The notes below the pieces were generated by a model. That model was not told the origin of the DNA and made no database searches. It was given only the letters and a program-made list of their open reading frames with translations. Shown one piece after another: positions 37,820-46,282 of a stretch of 64,000 nt of DNA. Both the position numbers and the translations under genes were made by a program. Source of the stretch: Mesorhizobium sp. M3A.F.Ca.ET.080.04.2.1 (GTDB taxonomy: Bacteria > Pseudomonadota > Alphaproteobacteria > Rhizobiales > Rhizobiaceae). Within the stretch, counting starts at the first letter, position 1, and each line of letters begins with the position of its first letter. The stretch spans positions 3,286,001 to 3,350,000 of the forward strand of contig NZ_CP034451.1 in the NCBI RefSeq assembly GCF_003952525.1. The letters are read 5' to 3'.

Positions 37820-39190
37820 TCAGGCGCTCCCTTCCTGGGCGGCCGGCTGCGACAGCGCCGCATTCATGACGCCGGGCAATGGCGAGGTGTCGCCGTCCTT
37901 GGCCGCTTTCAGCGCCAGATGCACCAGCACGCCGAGATAGGCGATCAAGAGCAGCACATAGAGGATGAGATAGATGGCCAAGGTCAGCGCGACATGGCTG
38001 CCGGCGACAGGGCCGACGGCGTCGGCCGTCCTCAGGACGCCGGTGACCAGCCAAGGCTGGCGGCCGATCTCGGTCGTGTACCAGCCGGCAAGCGTCGCCA
38101 CCCAGCCGGAGATCGTCATCGGCACCATGATCAGCGCCAGCGGCTTCGGCAGGCTGTGGCGGCGCTTGAGGAAGAAGGCGGCCGACCAGGAGACGACGAG
38201 CATCAGGAGGCCGGTGCCGACCATGATGCGGAACCCCCAGAACACCGGGAACACCGGCGGATGGTTGCCGGGATAGCCGTTCAGCCCCGGCACGACGCCG
38301 CTCACGCTATGGCGCAGCACGAGGCTGGCGCCGCCGGGAACGGCGAGCTCGAACCTGTTTTCCTTGGCCGCCTCATCGGGGAGCGCAAACAGAACCAGCG
38401 GCACGTTGGGGCCGGTGTTCCAGTTGGCTTCCATCGCGGCGATCTTCTGCGGCTGGTGCTCCAGCGTGTTCAGGCCGTGCTGGTCGCCGGCAAAGATCTG
38501 GATCGGGATCAGGATCGCGGCGGTGAAGACGCCGGTGCGCAGCGCCTTCCACATCGATTCCGAGCGATCGCCGTAGAGATAGCGCAGTGCCGACAGGCCG
38601 GCGATCAGGAAGGAAACCGTCAGCCCCGAGGCGAGCAGCATGTGGACCAGCCGGTAGGGCATGGAGGGATTGAAGACGATCGCCCACCAGTCGAGCGCAT
38701 GCGCCTTGCCGTCGCGCATCTCGAAGCCGGCCGGCGTCTGCATCCAGGAATTCAGCGCGATGATCCAGAAGGCGGAAACCGTGGTGCCGCCCGCCACCAG
38801 CACCGTCGCCAAAGTGTGGATGCGGTTGGAGACGCGGCGGAAGCCGAACAGCATGATGCCGAGGAAGGCGGCCTCGAGGAAGAAGGCGGTCAGCACCTCA
38901 TAGGCGAGCAGCGGCCCGGCGATGTTGCCGACGGTTTCCATATAGCCCGGCCAGTTGGTGCCGAACTGGAAGCTCATGGTGACGCCGGAGACCACGCCCA
39001 TGGCGAAGGAGAGCGCGAAGACCTTCACCCAGGTGAAATAAGCGCGCATCCAGGCGGAGTCGCCGGTCCTGTTGTAGCGCAGCTTGAAGAACAGCAGCAC
39101 CCAGCCAAGTGCAATGCTGATCGCCGGAAACAGGATATGGAACGAAATATTCGCGCCGAACTGGATACGCGACAGAATAAGCGGGTCCAT
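37820..39190 (-). CDS. cydA: Cytochrome bd-type ubiquinol oxidase subunit I
   Basis: 456 residues, shorter than E. coli CydA (522), consistent with the short Q-loop, cyanide-insensitive CIO type. His18 in IQFGANISFHILFPA is the heme ligand position and GWYTTEIGRQPW the conserved quinol/heme block. SGVTMSFQFGTNWPGY and EANWNTG are also present. Membrane protein of about nine helices, first gene of the cydAB pair. In rhizobia such oxidases serve low-oxygen or stress respiration. No cydCD genes lie beside it. Confidence 0.96.
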   Translation of the reverse strand: MDPLILSRIQFGANISFHILFPAISIALGWVLLFFKLRYNRTGDSAWMRAYFTWVKVFALSFAMGVVSGVTMSFQFGTNWPGYMETVGNIAGPLLAYEVLTAFFLEAAFLGIMLFGFRRVSNRIHTLATVLVAGGTTVSAFWIIALNSWMQTPAGFEMRDGKAHALDWWAIVFNPSMPYRLVHMLLASGLTVSFLIAGLSALRYLYGDRSESMWKALRTGVFTAAILIPIQIFAGDQHGLNTLEHQPQKIAAMEANWNTGPNVPLVLFALPDEAAKENRFELAVPGGASLVLRHSVSGVVPGLNGYPGNHPPVFPVFWGFRIMVGTGLLMLVVSWSAAFFLKRRHSLPKPLALIMVPMTISGWVATLAGWYTTEIGRQPWLVTGVLRTADAVGPVAGSHVALTLAIYLILYVLLLIAYLGVLVHLALKAAKDGDTSPLPGVMNAALSQPAAQEGSA

Positions 39191-39421
39191 GGCTGGCTCC
39201 GGCTGCTGCTTGTTCTTGGAGAGTAGGCCGCAAACACGCCCCGGTCAAAGCGGCGCGGCGCCGCGCGAGGCGCGTTGTCGCAGCAAGTGTGAACAATCCG
39301 TCAGGCGTTTTGGCCGGGCGCGGTGGCCAGAACTGTCAGGAGGGGCATTGACTTCCGGCCGCGCGAACCGACATTCACGGCATTCCACCGCGCAGCACGA
39401 TTTCCGATAGCCGTTTTCAGC

Positions 39422-40348
39422 ATGTCCGCCATCATCTCCATTTCCGGTGTCACGAAAACCTATGCCACCGGCTTCAAGGCGCTGAAGGAGATCAATCTCG
39501 ACATCGAGCGGGGCGAGATCTTCGCGCTGCTCGGACCGAACGGCGCGGGCAAGACGACGCTGATCTCGATCGTCTGCGGCATCGTCAACCGCTCCTCCGG
39601 CAGCGTCAGCGTGGACGGCCACGACATCGGCCGGGACTATCGCGCGGCGCGCAGCCTGATCGGGCTGGTGCCGCAGGAACTGACCATCGATGCCTTCGAG
39701 ACGGTCTGGGCGACGGTCAATTACAGCCGCGGCCTGTTCGGCAAGCCGGCCAACAAGGATTTCGTCGAGAAGGTGCTGCGCGATCTCTCGCTGTGGGAGA
39801 AGAAGGACGCCAAGGCAATCACGCTTTCGGGCGGCATGAAGCGGCGGCTGATGATCGCCAAGGCGCTGTCGCACGAGCCGCGCGTGCTGTTCCTGGACGA
39901 GCCGACGGCCGGCGTCGACGTCGAGCTGCGCCAGGACATGTGGGCGATGGTGCGGCGGCTGCGCGAGGACGGCGTCACGATCATCCTGACCACGCACTAC
40001 ATCGAGGAGGCCGAGGCGATGGCCGACCGCGTCGGCGTCATCAACCGCGGCGAGATCATCCTGGTCGAAGGCAAGGCCGAACTGATGCGCAAGCTCGGCC
40101 GCAAGCAGATGACGCTCGAATTGCGCGCGCCGCTCAGGGCGATCCCGGAGAAGCTGGCGGGTTACGCGCTGGAGCTCTCGCCGGGCGGCGGGCAGCTCAC
40201 CTACACCTATGACAACCAGAGCGACCGGCCGGGCGTCGCCTCGCTGATCCGCGATCTCGAAGCGGCCGGCATCCAGTTCCGCGATCTCGACACCAAGAAC
40301 AGCTCGCTCGAGGAGATCTTCGTCAACATTCTGAGGCAAGAGCCATGA
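39422..40348 (+). CDS. ABC transporter ATP-binding protein (YadG-like)
   Basis: 308 residues. Walker [17 protein letters not shown]-loop [13 protein letters not shown], signature [10 protein letters not shown], Walker [13 protein letters not shown] and the switch His in [12 protein letters not shown] are complete. The C-terminal 70 residues form the extra domain of drug/polysaccharide-type exporters. ATG 39422 is 231 bases from the divergent cydA start; the frame opens earlier at 39323. It overlaps the permease gene by ATGA. Substrate unknown; relatives are annotated for multidrug or polysaccharide export. Confidence 0.93.
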   Translation: MSAIISISGVTKTYATGFKALKEINLDIERGEIFALLGPNGAGKTTLISIVCGIVNRSSGSVSVDGHDIGRDYRAARSLIGLVPQELTIDAFETVWATVNYSRGLFGKPANKDFVEKVLRDLSLWEKKDAKAITLSGGMKRRLMIAKALSHEPRVLFLDEPTAGVDVELRQDMWAMVRRLREDGVTIILTTHYIEEAEAMADRVGVINRGEIILVEGKAELMRKLGRKQMTLELRAPLRAIPEKLAGYALELSPGGGQLTYTYDNQSDRPGVASLIRDLEAAGIQFRDLDTKNSSLEEIFVNILRQEP

Positions 40349-41124
40349 ACCCGCGCGCTGCCATGAACCTTCGTGCCGTGTGGGCGATCTACCGGACGGA
40401 GATGGCGCGTGCGTTCCGCACCGTGCTGCAGAGCATCATTTCGCCGGTCATCTCGACATCGCTCTACTTCGTCGTGTTCGGCTCGGCGATCGGCTCGCGC
40501 ATCACCGAGATCGACGGCATCAGCTATGGCGCCTTCATCGTGCCGGGGCTGATGATGCTGTCGCTTCTAACGCAGTCGATCTCGAACGCCTCCTTCGCCA
40601 TCTACTTCCCGAAATTCGTCGGCTCGATCTATGAGCTGCTGTCGGCGCCGGTCTCCTATCTCGAGATCATCATCGCCTATGTCGGCGGTGCCGCGACCAA
40701 GTCGATCATGCTCGGCCTGATCATCTTAGGCACCGCGGCGCTGTTCGTGCCGCTGAGGATCGAGCATCCGTTCTGGATGGTCGCCTTCCTGGTGCTGACG
40801 GCGGTGACCTTCAGCCTGTTCGGCTTCATCATCGGCATCTGGGCCAAGACCTTCGAGCAGCTGCAGCTGGTGCCGCTCCTGATCGTCACGCCGCTCACCT
40901 TCCTCGGCGGCAGCTTCTATTCGATCCATATGCTGCCCGGCATCTGGAAGACGGTCACGCTGTTCAACCCGGTAGTCTATCTGATCAGCGGATTCCGCTG
41001 GAGTTTCTACGGCAAGGCGGACGTCTCGGTCGGCGTCAGCCTCGGCATGACGCTGGTGTTCCTGGCCGCCTGCATCGCGATCGTGGCCTGGATCTTCAAG
41101 ACAGGGTACCGGCTCAGGAATTGA
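40345..41124 (+). CDS. ABC-2 type transporter permease (YadH-like)
   Basis: 259 residues with six membrane helices in the ABC-2 arrangement. [21 protein letters not shown] opens helix 1, then [19 protein letters not shown] and [20 protein letters not shown], the conserved ABC-2 signature loop. It pairs with the ATPase encoded just before it (overlap ATGA) to form a half-and-half dimeric exporter. A 9-bp hairpin follows the stop. Confidence 0.92.
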   Translation: MNPRAAMNLRAVWAIYRTEMARAFRTVLQSIISPVISTSLYFVVFGSAIGSRITEIDGISYGAFIVPGLMMLSLLTQSISNASFAIYFPKFVGSIYELLSAPVSYLEIIIAYVGGAATKSIMLGLIILGTAALFVPLRIEHPFWMVAFLVLTAVTFSLFGFIIGIWAKTFEQLQLVPLLIVTPLTFLGGSFYSIHMLPGIWKTVTLFNPVVYLISGFRWSFYGKADVSVGVSLGMTLVFLAACIAIVAWIFKTGYRLRN

Positions 41125-41125
41125 G

Positions 41126-41152
41126 CAAGGGCGGTTCCTCTTCCCCGCCCTT
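41126..41152 (+). terminator. Perfect 9-bp hairpin after the ABC permease gene
   Basis: CAAGGGCGG (41126-41134) pairs with CCGCCCTTG (41144-41152) across a 9-base loop, starting two bases after the permease stop. No T run follows, so termination strength is uncertain. The convergent DUF2156 gene ends 24 bases later. Confidence 0.5.
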
Positions 41153-41175
41153 GGCGGGGGCGAGGAAACAGCGCT

Positions 41176-42213
41176 TCAAATCGCCTTGATCAGACGCAAC
41201 AGCCCCAGCATCTCCATCAGCGTGCCCTTGCGGAAGGCGATGTAGGTCGGCTCTTCCACGCCGTGGAAGCGACGCTTGAAGGCAGCCTGGCCCTGCAGGT
41301 TGAAGCGCGAGCGGTTGACCCAGGGCGATCGGTAGGCACGCTGGAAGGTGCTGCGCCAGAAGCTCGATTCGGCAAACCCGCTCGGCTCGACGTCGAGCAG
41401 CGGCGACAGGCCCAGCGTGACCACCGAGATGCCTTCCTCGCGGAAGCGGTCGACGGCAAATTTCGTCAGGCCGATTTCGGCATGGGACGTGGCGTCGACA
41501 TGCTTGCGCTTGAAGGCCGTGGTGTAGCCGATGATCTTGCCGCCGCTGAACAGCGGATCGAAATCGAGCAGGGCGACGAGCTCGCCGTCCGGACCATGCA
41601 GGACGAAGCGGCGCATGTCGGCGCCGAGATGCTCGGCGAAGGGACGGTTGAGAAAGCCCATCTCCCAGCGTTTGACGATGCGCTCGCGGCGCCAGTTTTC
41701 GGACAGCCTGGAAACCTCGTCGAGAAACAGGCCGCGTCTGTCCTCGGCGAAGGTGAAGCCCTTCTTCGTCAGCCAGCGCTCGGAATAGCGCACGGTCTCG
41801 TTGCGCCTGCCGGAAAAATCATGCGCCGGCAACTGCAGCCTGGTGTCGATGCCGAGCCGGTTGACCTGATAGCCGAGGCCGGCCAGCACCTTTGCCGTCG
41901 CAGCGCCGATCTGCACGAACCACGGACCGCCGGCCGCCTCGACGAAGCGCTTGATGTAACCGGGCCGGTCCGACGGATGCACCACCGGATCGCCGAGAGC
42001 GAAGTGATGCTTCATCTTGGTGCCGAAGGCGATGTAGCCGTCGCCGTCGCTGAAATAGGAGAGTTTCTGCTGAACGGCGGTCGAATAGGCGAGCGAGAAG
42101 TCGCCGTGCCGACGAACCAGCGCCAGGCGCTCGAGATGGGTGAGCTCGCGCCGCTGCACCTTGGGCGCTGCGGCGTCGAGAAACCTGTCGATGTGGATGC
42201 GCAGTGGGGGCAC
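41176..42213 (-). CDS. DUF2156 (phosphatidylglycerol lysyltransferase C-terminal-like) protein
   Basis: 345 residues of the DUF2156 family, a double GNAT-like acyltransferase fold related to the C-terminal domain of MprF. SYFSDGDGYIAFGTKMKHHF and LGDPVVHPSDRPGYIKRF match the first GNAT half, while GKIIGYTTAFKRK, IGLTKFAVDRFREEG and VTLGLSPL match the second. It lacks membrane segments, so it is not a full MprF. It might aminoacylate or modify lipids, or be a soluble transferase; no substrate is evident. Gene alone, convergent with the ABC exporter. Confidence 0.85.
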   Translation of the reverse strand: MPPLRIHIDRFLDAAAPKVQRRELTHLERLALVRRHGDFSLAYSTAVQQKLSYFSDGDGYIAFGTKMKHHFALGDPVVHPSDRPGYIKRFVEAAGGPWFVQIGAATAKVLAGLGYQVNRLGIDTRLQLPAHDFSGRRNETVRYSERWLTKKGFTFAEDRRGLFLDEVSRLSENWRRERIVKRWEMGFLNRPFAEHLGADMRRFVLHGPDGELVALLDFDPLFSGGKIIGYTTAFKRKHVDATSHAEIGLTKFAVDRFREEGISVVTLGLSPLLDVEPSGFAESSFWRSTFQRAYRSPWVNRSRFNLQGQAAFKRRFHGVEEPTYIAFRKGTLMEMLGLLRLIKAI

Positions 42214-42467
42214 GGCCGGGTTTCCGCTTAGCGATAGGTGGAGACCCTCGAATCAGTCGCCTGGCGCGACGTAACCACCTGTCGCGCCAGCGCCATATAG
42301 GATGCAATCGGGCTGGAATGAAGGCCAAAAGTCGGCGACGACAGTGGCCGACGTCACCACCACCGGCGGTGACGTGATGCTGTGGTCATTCTGGAAATCA
42401 GCACGTCGGGGAGGCTTCGGCCAGTCCCCAACGTCTGTGACGGTGCCCCGTCGAGCGCCTCGGCGTG

Positions 42468-44465
42468 TCAGACGGCGATTTTGCCGCCGCCCTGCCTGGT
42501 GATGGCGACGACCGAAGGCCGCACTGGCATGTCCGGCTTGAAGTCCGGCCAGCGCGTCGATGGGTCCTCGTAGTAGGACGGGCGGCCGAAGCCTTCCCAG
42601 TCCTCGCCGCCGTCGCCCGGATGCTGGACGGCGACGAAGGCGGTCTGGTCGTTGGGCGCGAACAGCGGGCCGCACATTTCGGCGCCGATCGGCACGCGGA
42701 AGAACAGCTTCGAGGTCGCCCGCGCGGCGCCTTCGGTATCCACGGCCCAGAGGCCGTCGGTACGGCCGGTGGCCTTCGGGCCCTGGCCGTCGGTCGCGAC
42801 CCAGAGCCGGCCGGCCGAATCGACCGCGCAATTGTCCGGCATGCCGAACCAACCATTGGCGGTGGTGGCGGTCGAGAAGGTGGCGCCGACATCGGCCACG
42901 GAAGGATCGCCGCATTTCAGCAGCACTTCCCATTTGCCCTTGGCGGCGGCGAAGTCGCCGCCGTCCTCGACGATCTCGATGATGTGGCCAAAGGCGTTTG
43001 CGGCGCGCGGGTTGGCGGCGTCGACCTGGTCGGCCTTGCGCTTCGAATTGTTGGTCAGCATGACATAGACCTTGCCGTTGCCGGCATTGGGCTGGATGTC
43101 TTCCGGCCGGTCCATCTTGGTGGCGCCGAGCAGGTCGGCGGCGCGGCGCGTCTCGATCAGCACGTCGGCCTGGCTGGCGAAGCCGTTCTCTCCCGTCAGC
43201 GGACCTTCACCGAACACGATCGGCATCCATTCGACGGTGCCGTCCTCGGCGAACTTGGCGACATGCAGCGTGCCGTCGTCGAGCAGGTTCATGTTGGCGG
43301 CACGGTCGTTTGCGTTGAACGCGCCCTTGGTGACGAACTTGTAGACATAGTCGAAGCGCTCGTCGTCGCCGAGATAGAAGACGACGCGGCCGTCCTTGGC
43401 GACGATCGATTCGGCGCCCTCATGCTTGAAGCGGCCCATGGCCGTGCGCTTCCGCGGCACCGAATTCGGGTCGTTGACGTCGACCTCGACGATCCAGCCG
43501 AAGCGATTGGCTTCGTTCGGCTCCTTGGCGAGATTGAAGCGGTCGTAATGCGCGCCCCATTCATAGGCGCCTTCCGGAATGCCGAGCCGCTTGTAGTTGG
43601 CCGCTTCCCTGTGACCCTCCGGCAGGTCGCCCGAGAAATAGCCGTGGATGTTTTCCTCGGCCATCACATAGGTGCCCCAGGGCGTGACGCCGCCGGCGCA
43701 ATTGTTGAGGGTGCCGATGACCTTGGTGCCGGACGGATCGGCATTGGTCTTGACGCGGTCGTGGCCGGCGACGGGGCCGGAGAGCGCCATCTCGGTGTTG
43801 GAGGTGATGCGGCGGTTGAGCTTGCCGTCGCGCACGACCTGCCATTTGCCGCCCTCCTTGCGGATCTCGACAATGGTGCCGCCGTGGGCGGCCATCTCGA
43901 CATCGACCTGCTCCTTGCTCAGCGGCGCGACCTCGGCGGTCTTCTTGCCGTCCTTGTCGACGATCTTGACGATGCCGGGAAACATCAGGTGCGGGTTGGT
44001 GTATTCGTGGTTGACGACCAGCAGTCCGTGCTCGGCCGAGCCGTCGATAGCGATGTAGCCGACATAGTCGTTGTTGTAGCCGAACTGTTTGGCCTGAGCA
44101 TCGGCCGACTGCTTGGTCGGGTCGAAGTCCGGTGAATCGGCAAAGAGCGGATCGCCCCAGCGCAAGAGCACATCGGCATCGTAGCCCGGCGCGACATGGT
44201 GCTTGTCGTCGATGCCGGCCTCGAGCTCGTCGAACTTGAAGGCGGAAGCCTCACCGGCACGCGCTTCGTCGGCTGCGACCAGCGCGAGCGGGCTGACGGT
44301 GGCGGCAATGGCCGAAATGGCCAGGGATCCCTTGAGGAAGCCGCGGCGCGAGAACCGCGCGGCAATGATCTCGCCCATGGTGCGGTTGTCGGTGGGATTG
44401 ACGGGCGGACCGTCATTGTCCTCGAGCTGGCTGGTGCGGAAGCGGGTTTCAGGGGAATCGGTCAT
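42468..44465 (-). CDS. phoX: PhoX family alkaline phosphatase, Tat-exported
   Basis: 665 residues. A Tat signal SRRGFLKGSLAISAIAATVS (39-58) is followed by the PhoX propeller. The blocks ADVLLRWGDPLF, GYIAIDGSAEHGLLVVNHEY, NNCAGGVTPWGTY and MLTNNSKRK are typical of this family. PhoX enzymes are calcium/iron-dependent and cleave phosphate monoesters outside the cytoplasm under phosphate starvation. ATG 44465 (MTDSPETRFRTS) begins the conserved protein; the frame runs on to 45308 as a shadow. A PHO-box-like site lies 64 bases upstream. Confidence 0.92.
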   Translation of the reverse strand: MTDSPETRFRTSQLEDNDGPPVNPTDNRTMGEIIAARFSRRGFLKGSLAISAIAATVSPLALVAADEARAGEASAFKFDELEAGIDDKHHVAPGYDADVLLRWGDPLFADSPDFDPTKQSADAQAKQFGYNNDYVGYIAIDGSAEHGLLVVNHEYTNPHLMFPGIVKIVDKDGKKTAEVAPLSKEQVDVEMAAHGGTIVEIRKEGGKWQVVRDGKLNRRITSNTEMALSGPVAGHDRVKTNADPSGTKVIGTLNNCAGGVTPWGTYVMAEENIHGYFSGDLPEGHREAANYKRLGIPEGAYEWGAHYDRFNLAKEPNEANRFGWIVEVDVNDPNSVPRKRTAMGRFKHEGAESIVAKDGRVVFYLGDDERFDYVYKFVTKGAFNANDRAANMNLLDDGTLHVAKFAEDGTVEWMPIVFGEGPLTGENGFASQADVLIETRRAADLLGATKMDRPEDIQPNAGNGKVYVMLTNNSKRKADQVDAANPRAANAFGHIIEIVEDGGDFAAAKGKWEVLLKCGDPSVADVGATFSTATTANGWFGMPDNCAVDSAGRLWVATDGQGPKATGRTDGLWAVDTEGAARATSKLFFRVPIGAEMCGPLFAPNDQTAFVAVQHPGDGGEDWEGFGRPSYYEDPSTRWPDFKPDMPVRPSVVAITRQGGGKIAV

Positions 44466-44528
44466 GAGCTGTCCTCTGGCTGCTTGAGATGGCTGGGTCT
44501 GCGACCTTGGGACCCGTATAGCCGGAGG

Positions 44529-44546
44529 ATCACACTTTCGTGACAG
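44529..44546 (-). promoter_or_regulatory. Candidate PHO box upstream of phoX
   Basis: On the minus strand CTGTCACGAAAGTGTGAT fits the PhoB pattern CTGTCAT-N4-CTGTCAT with three mismatches (one in the first half, two in the second). It is 64 bases upstream of the phoX start. phoX is usually controlled by PhoB in rhizobia, so the site is plausible. Confidence 0.5.
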
Positions 44547-44681
44547 CGCAGGGGTTGCAGCGCTGCTTTGCCGGCTGATGCCCGGGAGCGGCTTGCCCGG
44601 CTCGCGCTCAGCTTGACGGTTTCGCGCGGTTGGGAAACAAGGACGCAGCAGGCACGGCGACGCCGGTTCGGAGGGACGAAG

Positions 44682-45026
44682 GTGAGTTTCTGGGGATTGG
44701 CGCAGCTCGGCGTCTCGACGGTGATCTTCCTGTTGGCGGCAACCGCCGCCAAGCAATGGGGACTGGCGCCGAGCCTCGGTAAGATCGTGCTGACGCTGGC
44801 GCTCTACTCGCTCGGCAACCTGATCATGCTGAGGCTGATCCGCGAGTTCGGCATGTCGGTGTCGTTCAGCCTGTCGGCGGTGATCCAGCTGGTCTCGGTC
44901 AATATCGTGGCGTTGCTGTTCTTCGGCGAGCGGCTCAATGTCTTTCAAGCGACCGGCGTCGTGCTGGCGATCGCCGCCGTGGCGCTGATCACGCTCGGGC
45001 CCTATATGCAGCGGCTCTGGGCCTGA
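44682..45026 (+). CDS. Small four-helix EamA/SMR-like membrane protein
   Basis: 114 residues from GTG 44682, with four membrane helices. The last two (VSFSLSAVIQLVSVNIVALLFFGERLN plus FQATGVVLAIAAVALITLGP) have the G-E-x-L-N and ATG motifs of EmrE/EamA carriers. GGAGGGAC lies just upstream of the GTG; an earlier start at 44568 is not supported. Four bases separate it from the PAP2 gene, so the two are probably coupled. Such proteins may act as lipid or drug exchangers. Confidence 0.75.
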   Translation: MSFWGLAQLGVSTVIFLLAATAAKQWGLAPSLGKIVLTLALYSLGNLIMLRLIREFGMSVSFSLSAVIQLVSVNIVALLFFGERLNVFQATGVVLAIAAVALITLGPYMQRLWA

Positions 45027-45030
45027 GCGA

Positions 45031-45732
45031 ATGAAATCCGCCGCAAGCGCGCTGCTCAACAAGATCGAGTTTCCGGTGCTTCTGGCCGGGCTGGTGATCG
45101 CCGGCGGGCTATGGGGATTGCTGGAGCTGATGGAGGTGGCGCGGGCAACGACGCCACATGGCTTCGACACTGATATCCTGCTCGCTTTCCGCCATGCCGG
45201 ACAGCCGGACAGTCCGATCGGCCCGGCGTGGCTGGAAGGGGCGGTGCGCGACATCACCGCGCTCGGCAGCACCAGCGTGCTGGTGCTGATCACCGGCGCT
45301 GTCATCATCTATCTTCTGCTGATCCGCCGGCCGACGACGGCGCTCTTTGTGTTCGTGGCGGTGGCGGGCGGCCAAGTCGTTTCCAGCTTGCTCAAGTTCG
45401 AAGTTGACAGGCCGCGGCCCGACCTCGTCTCGCATCTGGTCGACGAGACTTCGCTGTCCTTCCCGAGCGGCCATGCCATGCTGTCGGCAATCACCTATCT
45501 CACGCTCGGCTCGCTGGCGGCGCGGTTCCTGCCGGACCGGACCACAAAGATCTTCGTCCTGTGCCTCGCCGTGCTGATCACGGTGCTGGTCGGCACCAGC
45601 CGGGTCTATCTCGGCGTGCATTGGCCGTCGGATGTGCTTGCCGGGTGGTGCGCGGGCTTCGCCTGGGCCATGCTGTGCTGGCTTGCCGCGCGCCTGCTGC
45701 AGCGGCGCAAGGTGGTGACCGACAGCGAGTAG
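45031..45732 (+). CDS. PAP2-family phosphatase
   Basis: 233 residues with six membrane helices and the three PAP2 phosphatase motifs: KFEVDRPRP (KX6RP), FPSGHAM (PSGH) and SRVYLGVHWPSDV (SRX5HX3D). These enzymes dephosphorylate lipid phosphates such as undecaprenyl pyrophosphate or phosphatidic acid, or act in lipid A remodelling. It follows the SMR-like gene by four bases. Together the pair could recycle or modify a lipid-linked intermediate, but this is inferred. Confidence 0.92.
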   Translation: MKSAASALLNKIEFPVLLAGLVIAGGLWGLLELMEVARATTPHGFDTDILLAFRHAGQPDSPIGPAWLEGAVRDITALGSTSVLVLITGAVIIYLLLIRRPTTALFVFVAVAGGQVVSSLLKFEVDRPRPDLVSHLVDETSLSFPSGHAMLSAITYLTLGSLAARFLPDRTTKIFVLCLAVLITVLVGTSRVYLGVHWPSDVLAGWCAGFAWAMLCWLAARLLQRRKVVTDSE

Positions 45733-45740
45733 CCCATGTT

Positions 45741-45792
45741 TTATCCATCGTTGATGATGCTTGAACCATCATGATATCTGTATTATCCATTG
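45741..45792 (+). promoter_or_regulatory. Direct repeats upstream of the XRE gene
   Basis: TTATCCATCG (45741-45750) and TTATCCATTG (45783-45792) lie 42 bases apart (four helical turns). Between them is a short inverted pair, ATGATG/CATCAT. This may be the binding site of the regulator encoded just downstream or its promoter region. Tentative. Confidence 0.3.
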
Positions 45793-45823
45793 ATACTGCA
45801 GACTCAGACAAGGGTTCTGGCCG

Positions 45824-46093
45824 ATGATTACTGCCGCGCAGATGCGCGCCGCGAGGGCGTTGGCCGGTATCGACCAGAAAACGCTTGCCGAACGAGCCGG
45901 CGTTTCGCTTCCAACGATCCAACGCATGGAGGCGAGTGAAGGCGTCGTCAGAGGCGTGGTCGACACGCTGATGAAGGTCATCCAGGCGCTGGAAGAGGCC
46001 GGGGTGGAACTGATCGGCGAGAACCAGGCCAGCGAGCGCGGCGGCAGGGGCGTGCGCCTCAAGGCCACCGTGGCGCAGAACTCGCAGGGCTGA
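45824..46093 (+). CDS. XRE-type HTH transcriptional regulator
   Basis: An 89-residue single-domain Cro/C1-type regulator. The helix-turn-helix is at about 12-45, DQKTLAERAGVSLPTIQRMEAS. It has a short C-terminal tail and no ligand domain. It is encoded upstream of the SulP transporter gene, 189 bases away, and may control it; direct repeats precede it. Confidence 0.85.
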   Translation: MITAAQMRAARALAGIDQKTLAERAGVSLPTIQRMEASEGVVRGVVDTLMKVIQALEEAGVELIGENQASERGGRGVRLKATVAQNSQG

Positions 46094-46217
46094 GTCGCGA
46101 CCGCATCGGCCCGAAATCGGCTCGATTTCGGAAAGCACGATGCGGCGTCGCAGGTTTTCGCGACGGCGACCGCCGACACCAAAGCCGACGATCCCGCCGC
46201 CTCGGTCTTTGTTTTGT

Positions 46218-46263
46218 GCCTGTCGTTATCCCCAAAACGCTATGAACTTTTGGGCGACATGCA
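46218..46263. repeat. Palindromic intergenic repeat (family A, diverged)
   Basis: TGTCGTTATCCCCAAAACGC pairs with GAACTTTTGGGCGACATGCA in an imperfect hairpin like the one at 6421. It lies 20 bases before the SulP start, in the region that could carry the leader or promoter. Confidence 0.65.
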
Positions 46264-46282
46264 CTGGAGCGGAAGGCAGTCC

